Shown here: positions 1 through 8,919 of the stretch, piece by piece | How positions within the stretch are numbered: the first letter of the stretch is position 1 | How the letters are laid out: each line of letters begins with the position of its first letter | Origin: Planctomycetota bacterium | GTDB taxonomy: Bacteria; Planctomycetota; Planctomycetia; Pirellulales; PNKZ01 | Assembly (NCBI GenBank): GCA_017303535.1 | Contig: JAFLCO010000029.1 | Coordinates: 1 to 32,057 of the forward strand | DNA length: 32,057 nt | Direction of reading: 5' to 3' | Notes under the pieces: model-generated | The model's input: the letters and a program-made list of their open reading frames with translations, nothing else | Told to the model about the DNA's origin: nothing | Databases searched by the model: none | Translations under genes and position numbers: made by a program

Positions 1-68
1 TTCCCGAGGAATTCGACGGCCACGCGACGACGGACGATCCTGTCCGCCGAGGTCGTAGTTGTGCTCAT
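1..68 (-). CDS. 5' end of a gene running off the left edge, unrecognised
   Basis: An ATG at 68 opens a minus-strand frame that stays open to the window edge and gives 22 residues, beginning MSTTTTSADRIV and continuing with an Arg-rich stretch. An AGG sits four bases upstream of the ATG. The fragment is too short to assign a family. It points the same way as the metal-efflux genes to its right but is separated from them by about 330 bases, so it need not be part of that operon. It could be a chance frame. Confidence 0.4.
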   Translation of the reverse strand, partial: MSTTTTSADRIVRRRVAVEFLG

Positions 69-396
69 ACAACCTACTACGGTGCTATCACACAACTTGG
101 TTCAGTCACTTCGCAGAGAAGAGTAAGACGCATTGGGTTGACGGTTTTTCTTCGCATCTCGACTTATTCGATTGCGGAATTCGGTTTGTTGACGTGTCTT
201 ACTGAATCTGTCAAATCGAATGCGCGCGCGTCTCCTGCCGGAAAAACGATAGGGCCGAGTCACTAGATTGCCTCATCAGCCATATACGTCGCAATTGACG
301 CCACCGCTTAATAGTTCGTTATCCCGGCCTTCTAACGCTAGAAGGCCGGGCCACCAACGCTAACTATCGTTCATCGCGATTGTGCATCGCCAGTAA
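69..396. other. Intergenic stretch without a gene
   Basis: No convincing coding frame was seen on either strand. The stretch holds one clear structure, the 11-base-pair hairpin at 323-350, and otherwise mixed-composition DNA between the end of the His-rich lipoprotein gene and the start of the partial gene at 68. Confidence 0.5.
323..350 (-). terminator. Perfect hairpin downstream of the metal-efflux operon
   Basis: The arms cccggccttct and agaaggccggg pair perfectly over 11 base pairs around a six-base loop. The hairpin lies 46 bases past the stop of the last gene of the RND operon, where a transcription terminator would be expected. There is no T-run after it on the minus strand, so it is not a textbook intrinsic terminator. 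It could act with Rho, stabilise the 3' end, or be a repetitive palindrome. Confidence 0.4.
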
Positions 397-942
397 CTAC
401 TTGTGGTCGTCATGCTCATCGTGAGCCATGTCGCCGGAGTATTGCTTTCCGGCAATTGTCACTGTCAAACGTCCTTTGCTATTCGGATCATCCAATGCCT
501 CGCAAAGAGCATGGTCAACGAGTTCGAACTTGGACGCGCTACCCGAAGGATCGTCTTTCTGTGGCGTGGCAAGTAACTTGAACTGAGCGGGTTTGCCCTC
601 AGCAATCGCATTCACGGTCAGTTCTTTCTCGGGAATTGCGACGGCTTTTTTTCCGGCGCCGTCGAGCAAGTAGACGGTGATTCGGTGCGCCGAATCGTCA
701 TGCAGAAGTTCTGCGTGATATTCTTCCTTGCCAAGCTCGATCAAGTGTCCTTTATGCGGCCCCTCGGAAGGATGCTCGTGTCCTGCTTCGCCGGCGGCGT
801 GGCCGTCGCCGGGGCGATGCTCGCCATCTTTCGTCGCATGCTTGTCGGCCTCTCTGCCGCAACCGGTAAGCATGACTGACCCGATTGTCATACCGATGGT
901 AAAAATTCGTAGCGCACTCGTAAGGCTTTCAATCCGACTCAT
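397..942 (-). CDS. His-rich metal-binding lipoprotein
   Basis: Predicted 181-residue lipoprotein. A short N-terminus is followed by a hydrophobic helix and a lipobox LTGC with Cys28 as the lipid anchor. Next comes a His-rich linker (about residues 33-68, HxH and GHxH patterns), a folded domain of about 100 residues and a second His-rich tail (AHDEHDDHK). An in-frame ATG 39 bases upstream exists, but the start at 942 is preferred because AAAGGAG lies five bases before it and because the signal sequence then begins properly. It is the last gene of the RND operon, 241 bases after the preceding gene. A role as a membrane-anchored buffer or chaperone for Zn/Co/Ni/Cu-type ions is inferred from the His clusters and context. 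The central domain family was not recognised. Confidence 0.8.
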   Translation of the reverse strand: MSRIESLTSALRIFTIGMTIGSVMLTGCGREADKHATKDGEHRPGDGHAAGEAGHEHPSEGPHKGHLIELGKEEYHAELLHDDSAHRITVYLLDGAGKKAVAIPEKELTVNAIAEGKPAQFKLLATPQKDDPSGSASKFELVDHALCEALDDPNSKGRLTVTIAGKQYSGDMAHDEHDDHK

Positions 943-947
943 ACAAA

Positions 948-954
948 CTCCTTT
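948..954 (-). promoter_or_regulatory. Ribosome binding site deciding the lipoprotein start
   Basis: AAAGGAG on the minus strand with a five-base spacer to the ATG at 942. It selects that start over the in-frame ATG 39 bases upstream. Confidence 0.6.
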
Positions 955-1049
955 GATGCTTAGTGAAAAACCGGGGCACATTAAGTGAATTAGAAAAAGA
1001 AAGTTACACGAACATCTAGCAATGAATCGTTGTATTGCTCTTTAGCATT

Positions 1050-1079
1050 TCTGAGCGAAGGCGGACGATCTTCAATGGC
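1050..1079 (-). pseudogene. Remnant of a Cys-rich-protein C-terminus (DRPPSLR)
   Basis: Read on the minus strand these bases encode AIEDRPPSLR, followed by a short unrelated tail. The DRPPSLR heptapeptide is identical to that near the end of the protein at 13508-13993. The DNA is nearly the same as the homologous stretch of the 6289-6756 gene, with about four differences in 23 bases. A TAA at 1080-1082 lies immediately upstream in frame, so this is not the end of an intact gene. It is read as debris of a further copy of the family, but chance similarity over so short a stretch is possible. Confidence 0.3.
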
Positions 1080-1183
1080 TTAACATCTCAAGCAGTAACA
1101 AAGATGAAGGCGCCAGAGGTAGCGTGAAGTACTCACGATTGCGAGTTCGCGACTCTGCACGTAACAGCGACCACTATTGTTGA

Positions 1184-1516
1184 TCAGTGGATGTGAGATG
1201 ATTCAAAGCAGAGAACTCCTAAAAAACGCATCCAATCCATAGCGTCTTCATGATCGGCACAGCGCACGATGCGCCACTCCTCGCACTGGTAGTTCAAATC
1301 CGTATGCCCCCAATGCCACGAAAGTGTCGCAATACATCCAACGGACCGTAGGCGACGGGCGTAGTCTTCCGCGAGCTTGCGGTCCAGAAAACGCACCGTC
1401 GCAGGCCTTTCGTGTCGAAACGTGACCGCTTCTTCTCGAACTTCCGCTGCGAACGAAGGGCCCTGCATCCCGGTCAACAAGCCTGTAGCGACCAAGACGA
1501 CGTGGAGCGACTTCAT
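1184..1516 (-). CDS. Small secreted protein coupled to the RND pump gene
   Basis: A 110-residue protein with an N-terminal signal peptide (hydrophobic LHVVLVATGLLTG, likely cut after SFA near residue 23). The mature part is rich in Trp, His, Cys and acidic residues (WHWGHTD, CEEWRIVRCADHEDAMDW, ESSHIH at the end). Its ATG overlaps the TGA of the RND pump gene in an ATGA, so translation is probably coupled and the product made in step with the pump. Family not recognised. A periplasmic accessory or metal-binding partner of the pump is an inference from context. Another frame covering most of the same bases (1248-1529) was judged a shadow because it lacks a signal peptide and any operon junction. 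Confidence 0.75.
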   Translation of the reverse strand: MKSLHVVLVATGLLTGMQGPSFAAEVREEAVTFRHERPATVRFLDRKLAEDYARRLRSVGCIATLSWHWGHTDLNYQCEEWRIVRCADHEDAMDWMRFLGVLCFESSHIH

Positions 1517-4500
1517 GGCTGATCTCCATGCTTCAGAGAGGTAGTTTCACTTTTCATTGCAGGAGCGGCATGGATCGGCTCATCCAGCTCGTCTGTGTCC
1601 CCGACCTCGACCTGATGTTCGGCGTCACGGCGCCCAAACAGCCAAAACAGGGCCGGGTGCACGAAAAAGTCAAGCAGTGTCGAACTTATCAAGCCGCCGA
1701 GAATCACCGTTGCAACCGGGTAGAGAATCTCTTTGCCCGGTTCACCGGCCGCCAGGACTAGCGGAATGAGCGCAATGCCCGCCGTAAGCGCCGTCATGAG
1801 CATTGGCGCCATACGCTCTTTACCGGCTCGTTCAATCATTTCAGGCGTGAAGGATTCCCCTTCAAAGCGAACTAGATGCAAATAGTGCGCAATCAGCAGG
1901 ATGCCGTTACGGGATGCGATGCCCGAGAGAGAAATGAAACCCACCATGCTCGCCACGGTCAGTGACTGCCTGGTGACGATCAGCGCCGCCACAGCGCCGA
2001 TGGCGGCCATGGGCAATGCCGAAAGTACCTGGAGCGCCATATTTACGGAACGGAAGAGCGTATAGAGGGCGAGAAACATCGCCGCCAGCGAGATCAAGCT
2101 CAGCAGCCCGATCATTCGGGTTGCGTTCTTTTGGCTTTCAAATTGCCCACCGTACTCAAGGAAGTAGCCGTTGGGCAAAGTAGCAACGATTGGCGCCAAG
2201 CGAGCTTGAATGTCGGTAACTACCGAATTGAGATCGCGTTCGGCCGTATTGCATTGCAAGATGATTCGGCGGCGCACGTTCTCGCGGTTCACCGTGTTGG
2301 GACCACTCGCGTACTGAATATTGGCAACTGTCGAGAGGGGAATGCGGCCGCCCGAAGGAACATTCAGCGACAATCGTGAAATCTGGGCCGGGTCCAGTCT
2401 GAATTCGTCATCAAGTCGAACCACCAGATCGAATTTGCGCTGGCCGAGAACGATCTCCGACACAACGCGACCATTCATTGCGGTTTCGATGAATTCATTC
2501 ACGTAGTCGGAGTTCATTCCGTTAGCGGCGAGTTGCGACAGGTCCAACTGAATCTGCAGCTGGGGAATTTCGATTTGCTGCTCGACCATAAGATCTTTCA
2601 CGCCCTGTACGCCTGCGATGGCCGCCTTCATCTCGTCAGCCTTATTTCGCAGAATCGTTAGGTCGTCGCCGTAAAGCTTGATGCCCACTTGAGCTTTCAC
2701 GCCGGACAACATGTGGCTAATCAAGTGCGCTAACGGCTGTTCGACTGCGACCGTCACGCCTGGAACAAGCGTGAGTTCTTCTCGCATCTCCGCTAAGACC
2801 TCTTCGCGCGTCTGACCCGATTCTGAATTCAAGCTGACGATAATCTCGGAGACATTCACACCTTCGGCGTGTTCGTCGAGTTCGGCACGGCCCGTGCGGC
2901 GCCCAAAGGCCAGCACCTTTCCGTCGGCTTGCATTTTCTTGAGTCGCTCGTCCACCATGCCGGCGATGTGGTTGGATGTTTCGAGCGATGTCCCCGGAGG
3001 AAGCAGGACGTTGACCTGCACGCTTCCTTCATTGAACGGCGGTAAAAAATCACGTCCGAGTTGCGTTACGATGAACAGGCTGAGTGCGACCGTAGCGCCG
3101 ACGATCCCGAGAATGGGCCACGGATGTCTAACACTCAAGCGAATTGCGTAACCTGCTATGTGCTTAAGAAAGCGGACCAACCATCCGTCTTCTTCATGAC
3201 CCATGAACTTGGCATTTGGCAACAACCAATAGGAAAGTACGGGTGTCACGGTGAGAGAAACGCCCAGGGACGCTAGAATCGAAACGATGTAAGCAATTCC
3301 CAGCGGCGTGAACAATCGGCCTTCCATCCCTCCCAACGCAAATAAGGGCACGAATACAAGCACGACGAGGATCGTGCTAAAAACGATAGAATTCCGAACT
3401 TCGCTACTAGCTTCGTAAACCACTCGCAGCGCGGATTTCGGCTGCGCGGCATGGCGGTTCTCTTTCAGTCGGCGAAAGATGTTCTCCACATCGACAATTG
3501 CGTCGTCCACTAACTCGCCGATTGCTACCGCGAGCCCACCCAGCGTCATGGTGTTGATGGACATGTTGAACCATTTGAACACTAATCCCGTGACGACGAT
3601 CGACAAGGGAATCGCCGTGAGTGTGATAAAAGTGGTGCGAAAATTCAGCAAGAAGAGAAACAAGATCACGACGACGAGGATTCCGCCATCGCGCAATGCT
3701 TCGATGACGTTGTGAATGCTCATATCAATAAAGGTCTTCTGCTGATACACCTCCGTATTCAGACGAATATCGGCGGGAAGCGAAGACTTGAGCTCTTCTA
3801 GTGCCTTGATCACATCATCGGTCAACTTGCGAGTATCGGCACCGGGTTGTTTGGCAATGGTGAGAATGACTGCCGGGCTGCCGTCCACTGCCGCATCACC
3901 GCGCTTGATCTGCGCTCCCTCTCCGATGCGGGCCACTTCGGAAAGTAGGACGGGCCGCTCGGCGCTTGCCTTGACGACAACCTTCTCAAGATCCTGAACG
4001 TTTTGAATTCGGCCCAGTGACCGCACCAGGAGTTCGTTACCTCCCTGGTTGAGATAGCCGCCGGTAGCATTGGCATTGCTCGCCGAAACCGCTTGTTCAA
4101 CATCTTCGAGCGTAAGATCGTATTTCAGCAGCTGTTCTGGATTTACTGAGACTTGGTACTGCTTCCGTCCGCCGCCAATCGTCACAACCTGAGCGATTCC
4201 GGGGACTGTGAGCAGGCGTTGGCGCACGATCCAGTCGGCCATGGTACGCACTTCGATCGGGTTGGTTTTTCCACCCTCGCTCCACATGCCGATCTGCATG
4301 ATTTGTCCCATAATCGATGCGATCGGCGCTAGTTGCGGCCGCACTCCCTTGGGTAGGCGATCCGCAGCGAGAGCAACCTTTTCTGCGACGATCTGTCGAT
4401 CGACATAGATGTCTGTTCCCCAGGCGAACTCGACGTAGATCACCGACAGGCCGACACCTGATGAACTACGTACCGCTTGAACTCCTGTCGCGCCATTCAG

Positions 4501-4716
4501 CACGGACTCGAGCGGAAACGTGATCATCGTCTCCACTTCTTCGGGCGCGAGCCCTAGCGCTTCCGTCATGATCGTCACGCGAGGACGATTGAGGTCGGGA
4601 AAGACGTCGATCGGAAGTTGCGAGAGCTCATAGCCGCCGTAAAACGTCACAACGAGCGCGAGCGAAATCGTCACCAACCGGTAGCGGAGCGCGAAGCGTA
4701 TTACGGCATTGAGCAT
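1513..4716 (-). CDS. Heavy-metal efflux RND pump, CzcA/CusA family
   Basis: Inner-membrane proton-driven pump of 1067 residues, the usual length for the HME-RND family. The N-terminal transmembrane helix (IRFALRYRLVTISLALVV) is followed by the family signature PIDVFPDLNRPRV, then porter-domain sequence. A helix cluster from about residue 340 contains the proton-relay motif IGELVDDAIVDVEN (about 399-412, with Asp404, Asp405 and Glu411). A second periplasmic loop follows and then a mirrored helix set near the C-terminus (SLSGIASRNGILLIAHYLHL). HME pumps of this class export divalent ions (Zn, Co, Cd, Ni) or Cu/Ag. The motif does not match the classic CusA or CzcA forms exactly, so the substrate is left open, though the His-rich adaptor leans towards divalent ions. 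The adaptor gene ends 39 bases upstream. No outer-membrane partner is encoded in this operon. Confidence 0.95.
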   Translation of the reverse strand: MLNAVIRFALRYRLVTISLALVVTFYGGYELSQLPIDVFPDLNRPRVTIMTEALGLAPEEVETMITFPLESVLNGATGVQAVRSSSGVGLSVIYVEFAWGTDIYVDRQIVAEKVALAADRLPKGVRPQLAPIASIMGQIMQIGMWSEGGKTNPIEVRTMADWIVRQRLLTVPGIAQVVTIGGGRKQYQVSVNPEQLLKYDLTLEDVEQAVSASNANATGGYLNQGGNELLVRSLGRIQNVQDLEKVVVKASAERPVLLSEVARIGEGAQIKRGDAAVDGSPAVILTIAKQPGADTRKLTDDVIKALEELKSSLPADIRLNTEVYQQKTFIDMSIHNVIEALRDGGILVVVILFLFLLNFRTTFITLTAIPLSIVVTGLVFKWFNMSINTMTLGGLAVAIGELVDDAIVDVENIFRRLKENRHAAQPKSALRVVYEASSEVRNSIVFSTILVVLVFVPLFALGGMEGRLFTPLGIAYIVSILASLGVSLTVTPVLSYWLLPNAKFMGHEEDGWLVRFLKHIAGYAIRLSVRHPWPILGIVGATVALSLFIVTQLGRDFLPPFNEGSVQVNVLLPPGTSLETSNHIAGMVDERLKKMQADGKVLAFGRRTGRAELDEHAEGVNVSEIIVSLNSESGQTREEVLAEMREELTLVPGVTVAVEQPLAHLISHMLSGVKAQVGIKLYGDDLTILRNKADEMKAAIAGVQGVKDLMVEQQIEIPQLQIQLDLSQLAANGMNSDYVNEFIETAMNGRVVSEIVLGQRKFDLVVRLDDEFRLDPAQISRLSLNVPSGGRIPLSTVANIQYASGPNTVNRENVRRRIILQCNTAERDLNSVVTDIQARLAPIVATLPNGYFLEYGGQFESQKNATRMIGLLSLISLAAMFLALYTLFRSVNMALQVLSALPMAAIGAVAALIVTRQSLTVASMVGFISLSGIASRNGILLIAHYLHLVRFEGESFTPEMIERAGKERMAPMLMTALTAGIALIPLVLAAGEPGKEILYPVATVILGGLISSTLLDFFVHPALFWLFGRRDAEHQVEVGDTDELDEPIHAAPAMKSETTSLKHGDQP

Positions 4717-4755
4717 GATTATTGAGTGTGCGGGGTGCGCGTTGCAGTGCGGATA

Positions 4756-6174
4756 CTAGTGGTTGTGGCCGGCGTGCGGATCGATCCCGCCTCCCGCCTT
4801 GTTTTTGAGCGCCAACTGCATCTGTTGTGCTCCGGTTACGGCAACAACGTCACCGGGGAAGATCGAACCGTCGTTCGCGATGACTGCCGAGAAGCGATCG
4901 CGGAATTCGACATGAACCGATCGACGATCAAAGTGATCGCCGTTCGGAGAGAACACGTACGTTTCGACTCCGTCTTGAGCTACGGCATCGACCGGCAACA
5001 CGATGCGACCGGTCCATTCATCGGCCGGAACGCTTAATTGAACACGTTGTCCAGGCTTGAATCGCCAACTGACGTACCGTTTGCCGTCTGCGTTTACAAT
5101 GTCCCGAATAAGTTTGTTCGACAAATCAACATAAAAGCGAAAGGTCCGTGCCTCCGGGTCCACGGTACCGGCAACGAAGAGTATTTTTAGGTCACTGATT
5201 TTTTCCGGTGCCGCTCCATCCGTTTCCAGCACGGCCGTAATCGGCCAGTTCGATTCGACGGCCTTGTTTATGCTTTTAATATCTTTGTCAAATGCGTTCC
5301 CTTCGATCAGCAGCGACTCATGATCCGTCAGAATTGCGAGCGTCTCTCCGGCGGCAACGCTTTGCCCTTTCGTGACGCGAAGCTCTTGAATTTCATAGAC
5401 GTTGTCGGGCGACTGTTTGTTGCCCCCTTGCTTTTTAGGCTCGCCGCCGTCTCCCGAATCCTCCGGAACGGAAACCGTCAACTCACGTAAAAGGGTTCGC
5501 GTCTCAAGAATCCGTTTGACTTGTTCTTCGGTCAAACCGTGCAAAAGAAGCGCCTGATGCTGAGCTCGCAAAACCGCTTGCTTGTTTTGACGCTCATACT
5601 GCCGTTCCAATACTTGCCGCCCAGGGATTCCGCCGTCGACGGCGATTCTTTGTAGCCGCTTGATCTCGTTCTCGATGACGTCCAGTTCCTCAGCGACTCG
5701 TAGAAAGTCTCCTTGTCCCTGGACCAATTCTTCGTGAGTCAATTGCAGATCGTATAGCTTTTGGCCTGCCAAGACCGCCTCGCCTTGAGAATGGTATATG
5801 CGCGTAACAATCCCGGTCAGCGGCGCCGTGATCGCTTGCGACGATCGCCCCGGACGCTCCACGATGATCCCGGGAATCGCTACGGATCGGCGGTATGTCG
5901 ACAGCTCGACTTTGCCGAGTTTTAATCCAATGTTCTCTTGCGCTTGTTTGCTGATTTCGATCGAGTTCGCGTTACTATGCCCGGCGTGATCGTGGCCGGC
6001 ATGGCTATCTTCTTCGGTGGGATGATCGGTGGCCTTCTCGGCCGAAACGGGCGCACCTAACCAAGCAAGCAAACGCTCTCGCGCCGCCGGCATCCAATTC
6101 TGCTTGGTGAAATAACCCGCAAATAGAACGACGACAACGGCGGCAAGTGCGCCCCAAAATGAGCGACGGGACAT
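4756..6174 (-). CDS. RND periplasmic adaptor (CzcB/CusB-like, His-rich)
   Basis: Membrane-fusion protein of 472 residues linking the RND pump to an outer-membrane channel. One N-terminal helix (FWGALAAVVVVLFAGYF) anchors it. A His-rich segment follows (HPTEEDSHAGHDHAGHSN), then the barrel-sandwich/lipoyl half-motif (ITAPLTGIVTRIYHSQGEAV), a coiled-coil hairpin of about 100 residues, the second lipoyl half (ELRVTKGQSVAAGETLAIL), a beta-barrel domain and a C-terminal GGGIDPHAGHNH. The His clusters resemble metal-capturing ends of CzcB-type adaptors. The frame extends 20 codons further upstream, but the ATG at 6174 gives a normal membrane anchor and has AAGG seven bases before it. The protein probably collects periplasmic metal and passes it to the pump. 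Confidence 0.93.
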   Translation of the reverse strand: MSRRSFWGALAAVVVVLFAGYFTKQNWMPAARERLLAWLGAPVSAEKATDHPTEEDSHAGHDHAGHSNANSIEISKQAQENIGLKLGKVELSTYRRSVAIPGIIVERPGRSSQAITAPLTGIVTRIYHSQGEAVLAGQKLYDLQLTHEELVQGQGDFLRVAEELDVIENEIKRLQRIAVDGGIPGRQVLERQYERQNKQAVLRAQHQALLLHGLTEEQVKRILETRTLLRELTVSVPEDSGDGGEPKKQGGNKQSPDNVYEIQELRVTKGQSVAAGETLAILTDHESLLIEGNAFDKDIKSINKAVESNWPITAVLETDGAAPEKISDLKILFVAGTVDPEARTFRFYVDLSNKLIRDIVNADGKRYVSWRFKPGQRVQLSVPADEWTGRIVLPVDAVAQDGVETYVFSPNGDHFDRRSVHVEFRDRFSAVIANDGSIFPGDVVAVTGAQQMQLALKNKAGGGIDPHAGHNH

Positions 6175-6288
6175 GATAGAACCTTGTTGACGATTGACAG
6201 AAGAACGGCGACGGAACATTGCAGAGAACTGCAACGGCGAGCCAGACCCCGAAGAAGTGCGAGCGATTAAACTGCTCGCAGGGTCATG

Positions 6289-6756
6289 TCAGGTTAAGAG
6301 AACGCCCATCTCAAGATGGCGGCGCAGCGAAGGCGGATGACCTTCAGACCGGCAAGTGAAGCGAGGATGCGCATGGCCGCTCACAACACAGATCAAAACA
6401 GCGGTGGACTGCCACGCTAGTTCCAAGTGGCTGTCGACAACTTCCGAAGAAGGCAAAGCCTCTGCGCCGATAAACGAGCATGTTTGCTCGTTGCAGCGAT
6501 TTTCGTCTTCCGGCCAAACTGGAAACGCCGTCGAATCATCGGTGATTTGCGTGGCAATCTCAGCCAGTGGAGTCGGCTGCTGTCGGCGTTTACAGACGCA
6601 CTGATGCAGTTTGGGCAGCGACTGCTGTTTTGTCGCTGATGCAACCGGACGCGCGGGGGTAGGCTCAGATCCGTGTGCGTGGTGGGCGCAACAGCCGACA
6701 AGGGCATGCCAAAGCACACCGGTTGCCGTCAGTAAGATCGCCGCTGTACGCAACAC
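6289..6756 (-). CDS. Cys/His-rich small secreted protein, first gene of the RND operon
   Basis: A 155-residue protein of unassigned family. The signal-like N-terminus VLRTAAILLTATGVLWHALVGC matches the N-terminus of the 13508-13993 protein position by position. Eight cysteines and several histidines follow (GCCAHHAH, QCVCKRR, CNEQTC), and the end PPSLRRHLEMGVLLT matches the same paralogue. The frame opens with a TTG at 6765. The GTG at 6756 is chosen because the paralogue begins at the equivalent GTG and an AGGG stands ten bases upstream. It is 114 bases upstream of the adaptor gene and is preceded by a plausible promoter. A periplasmic metal sensor, buffer or sorting factor is possible, but function is unknown. 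Confidence 0.8.
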   Translation of the reverse strand: MLRTAAILLTATGVLWHALVGCCAHHAHGSEPTPARPVASATKQQSLPKLHQCVCKRRQQPTPLAEIATQITDDSTAFPVWPEDENRCNEQTCSFIGAEALPSSEVVDSHLELAWQSTAVLICVVSGHAHPRFTCRSEGHPPSLRRHLEMGVLLT

Positions 6757-6793
6757 GTAATTCAATCCCTAAAACCCCGACGCATCTTCAAGT

Positions 6794-6822
6794 CTTATAT
6801 CGGTGATCACAATTATCCACAA
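6794..6822 (-). promoter_or_regulatory. Candidate promoter of the RND operon, sharing ACCGATATAAG
   Basis: On the minus strand TTGTGG (6817-6822) and TATAAG (6794-6799) are 17 bases apart, a sigma-70-type layout, and the -10 box ends 37 bases before the GTG at 6756. The bases over the -10, ACCGATATAAG, recur exactly at 13462-13472 before the paralogous gene. A TTGACA (6825-6830) stands just upstream and an 8-base palindrome GTGATCAC lies in the spacer. Confidence 0.45.
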
Positions 6823-7033
6823 TATGTCAATTGCCGCAGATTAACAGAAGCGGCCCCATTTCAGTCCGTAATCAGGCAATCAACCAACTTCGCGTAAGTA
6901 GCGTTGTCTACTGCCGTTAGATCGCAACGGACTAAAACCCGACGCACGTGACAACGCCGCTAAAACGAAGCCGCCGCAGCTACGGACATTGACCCAACAA
7001 ACACAGGTGAACAGCATCGATGACGATCACGTA

Positions 7034-8188
7034 TTAGCCTTGGCGAAGTGCCGTGACGATCGGCGTGCGCGAGGCCTGGATTGCCGGAAATACTCCCGCG
7101 ACGATCCCCACGCCAAGAGAGATCACGCACCCGAGCAACGCGAGTTGCATAGAAGGTCGAAAGGCGATCGTGACTCCTTCGGCTCCGATGGCCATGCCGC
7201 CCAAGCCAAGTGCGGCCAGCGCGACGGCCGTTCCGCACAGGCCGCCGATCGTGCAGACGAGCATGCTTTCGGCGACGACCAAACGAAAAATTCGACTCGG
7301 CCGCAGGCCGAGCGTTTGCAACACGGCGTGCTCTTGAATGCGATCCTGCACCGACATGACCGTCGTCGTCGCCACCAGCGACAGCACGAGGGCCAAGCAG
7401 GCGTAGCCAAGCCAGTGTGCGAAGTCGATGAGATCCACAAGATCGGAAAGCGTGCTCGTTTGAAAAGCGCCTTTGCTACGAGTCGTGGTTGCCACCGGAC
7501 CCGATTTCAAGGCTTCGTCGATTCGTCGAGCAAGCTCGTTCGGGTCAGTTCCTTCCGTCGGCTTTACTTCGAGCTGCGTTGCTATGCCGATAAAATCTTG
7601 CCCGCGACCATACTGGAGAAAATCGAGGCTCGTGTAGATCACATTCTCCTCGGCGGGGACAGACGATGAAAATACGCCGGCGACTTTGACCGACATTTCA
7701 CCGATGGAGAACTGGCTACCGGGCACCAGACGACGGCGCTGAGCTACGTTGCGGCCGACGATCGCCGCATCCCGACGCGTTTCAAACTCGCTCCAATTGC
7801 CGGCGATTAACGTCAGGTCACGGGCTTGCCGCAATTGCCTGGGAGGTGCACCGTTGAATACGACAATATCAAGGCTGGCTCGGCAGTTATTCGTCCACAC
7901 TTGTACGGGCATCACATCGGCGACTCCCGGCAGCTTCTGAATCCTGCCGACATAATCTAGCGGCAGCCGGCTACTGGTCGGGCAAAAGCGGTTTTCTTGA
8001 AATACGATTAACGTGCGTTGCGCATCTTCGTCGGCCGTCAAACGGCGCAAGCCTTCTTGCACGGAGCCGACAAAGCAGAAGACGAACATCGCCACCGCCG
8101 CGCCGCCGACGGTGAGCAAGGTCCGCGCGCGGTGTCGCCACAGCGTTTTGACAACATACGGTGCAAAGCGACCGAACAGACGCATCAT
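7034..8188 (-). CDS. FtsX/MacB-type ABC transporter permease
   Basis: A 384-residue inner-membrane permease of the FtsX/LolC/MacB/DevC class. It has one N-terminal helix (about residues 25-45), a large periplasmic domain, and three C-terminal helices (from about residue 255). The helix-connecting segment [22 protein letters not shown] is typical of the family. Such permeases do not simply channel substrate: they couple ATP hydrolysis in the cytoplasm to movements of the periplasmic domain that drive export or extraction there. Periplasmic cysteines at CPTSS and NNCRAS are notable. The gene begins with ATGATG 11 bases after the ATPase gene. It is the last gene of a seven-gene block, with the second permease at 11052-12218 as probable partner. 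The substrate is not evident from sequence, and metal or metal complexes are inferred from context. Confidence 0.9.
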   Translation of the reverse strand: MMRLFGRFAPYVVKTLWRHRARTLLTVGGAAVAMFVFCFVGSVQEGLRRLTADEDAQRTLIVFQENRFCPTSSRLPLDYVGRIQKLPGVADVMPVQVWTNNCRASLDIVVFNGAPPRQLRQARDLTLIAGNWSEFETRRDAAIVGRNVAQRRRLVPGSQFSIGEMSVKVAGVFSSSVPAEENVIYTSLDFLQYGRGQDFIGIATQLEVKPTEGTDPNELARRIDEALKSGPVATTTRSKGAFQTSTLSDLVDLIDFAHWLGYACLALVLSLVATTTVMSVQDRIQEHAVLQTLGLRPSRIFRLVVAESMLVCTIGGLCGTAVALAALGLGGMAIGAEGVTIAFRPSMQLALLGCVISLGVGIVAGVFPAIQASRTPIVTALRQG

Positions 8189-8199
8189 GTTCGTAGCTC

Positions 8200-8901
8200 C
8201 TAAACTTGTCCTACGAGTTCGTCACTTCGCGTTTCCACAATCTGCCCGCGATCCAGGTACAGCCGTCGCGTGGCGATTGCGGCGACGTTCGGATCATGGG
8301 TCACCATGAGCATCGTAATGCCGAGTTCGCGATTGAGTCTCTTGAGCAGAACTTGGATTTGTACGCTCGTCGCGGCATCGAGACTTCCGGTCGGTTCGTC
8401 CGCAACGACCACGGTCGGGTGAGCGACGATGGCGCGAGCGATGCCGACACGTTGTTCTTGGCCGCCGGAAAGTTGCCGAGGGTAATGATCGGCTCGATCG
8501 CTCAACCCGACCGCCTCCAACGCGAGTTCCACACGCTTGCAACGCTCAGCCGCGGAAATCGGCAGCAACAGCGAGGGAAGCTCGACGTTCTCATATGCCG
8601 TGAGCACGGGGACTAAGTTGTGCGTTTGGAAGATGTAACCCAAGTTCGCGGCTCGCCAATCGGCCAGTTTGCCGCGTGAGAGCTTCGTGATCTCCACTCC
8701 GTCGACCGTGATGGCGCCGGAATCAGGACGGTCGATCCCGCTCACCATATTGAGCAGAGTGCTTTTGCCCGTCCCACTCGGGCCCATCATGGAGATAAAG
8801 TCACCGGATTCAACGTCAAGATCGACGCCTTCCAGCGGCGTAATGACCTCGTCCCCTTTGCGGAAACTCTTGGTCAGATTGCGGATTTCGACGAGAGCCA
8901 T
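8200..8901 (-). CDS. ABC transporter ATPase, LolD/MacB family
   Basis: A 233-residue cytoplasmic ATPase that would energise the adjacent FtsX-type permeases. All catalytic motifs are intact: Walker A GPSGTGKS (40-47), Q-loop Gln92 (FQTHNLVP), signature LSGGQ (144-148), Walker B VVVADEP with Asp168 and Glu169, D-loop GSLD and H-loop His202 (MVTHD). Length and the [14 protein letters not shown] segment are typical of the LolD/MacB subfamily. The gene lies 18 bases after the adaptor gene and 11 bases before the permease gene, which suggests one operon and one complex. A second ATPase of the same subfamily is encoded on the other strand at 16303-16995. Confidence 0.95.
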   Translation of the reverse strand: MALVEIRNLTKSFRKGDEVITPLEGVDLDVESGDFISMMGPSGTGKSTLLNMVSGIDRPDSGAITVDGVEITKLSRGKLADWRAANLGYIFQTHNLVPVLTAYENVELPSLLLPISAAERCKRVELALEAVGLSDRADHYPRQLSGGQEQRVGIARAIVAHPTVVVADEPTGSLDAATSVQIQVLLKRLNRELGITMLMVTHDPNVAAIATRRLYLDRGQIVETRSDELVGQV

Positions 8902-8919
8902 ATTTCGCTCGCAACTGTG

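Noticed and set aside
61..100. Possible CopY/BlaI-type operator near the left edge
   Set aside because: CTACTAC-like bases occur but no proper symmetric TACAnnTGTA-type site could be read.
1248..1529. 93-codon frame overlapping the small secreted gene after the RND pump
   Set aside because: The alternative frame at 1184-1516 has a signal peptide and the ATGA junction with the pump gene. This one has neither.
6989..7669. 226-codon plus-strand frame
   Set aside because: Antisense to an ABC permease with full family architecture. The translation is dominated by Arg, Asp and His.
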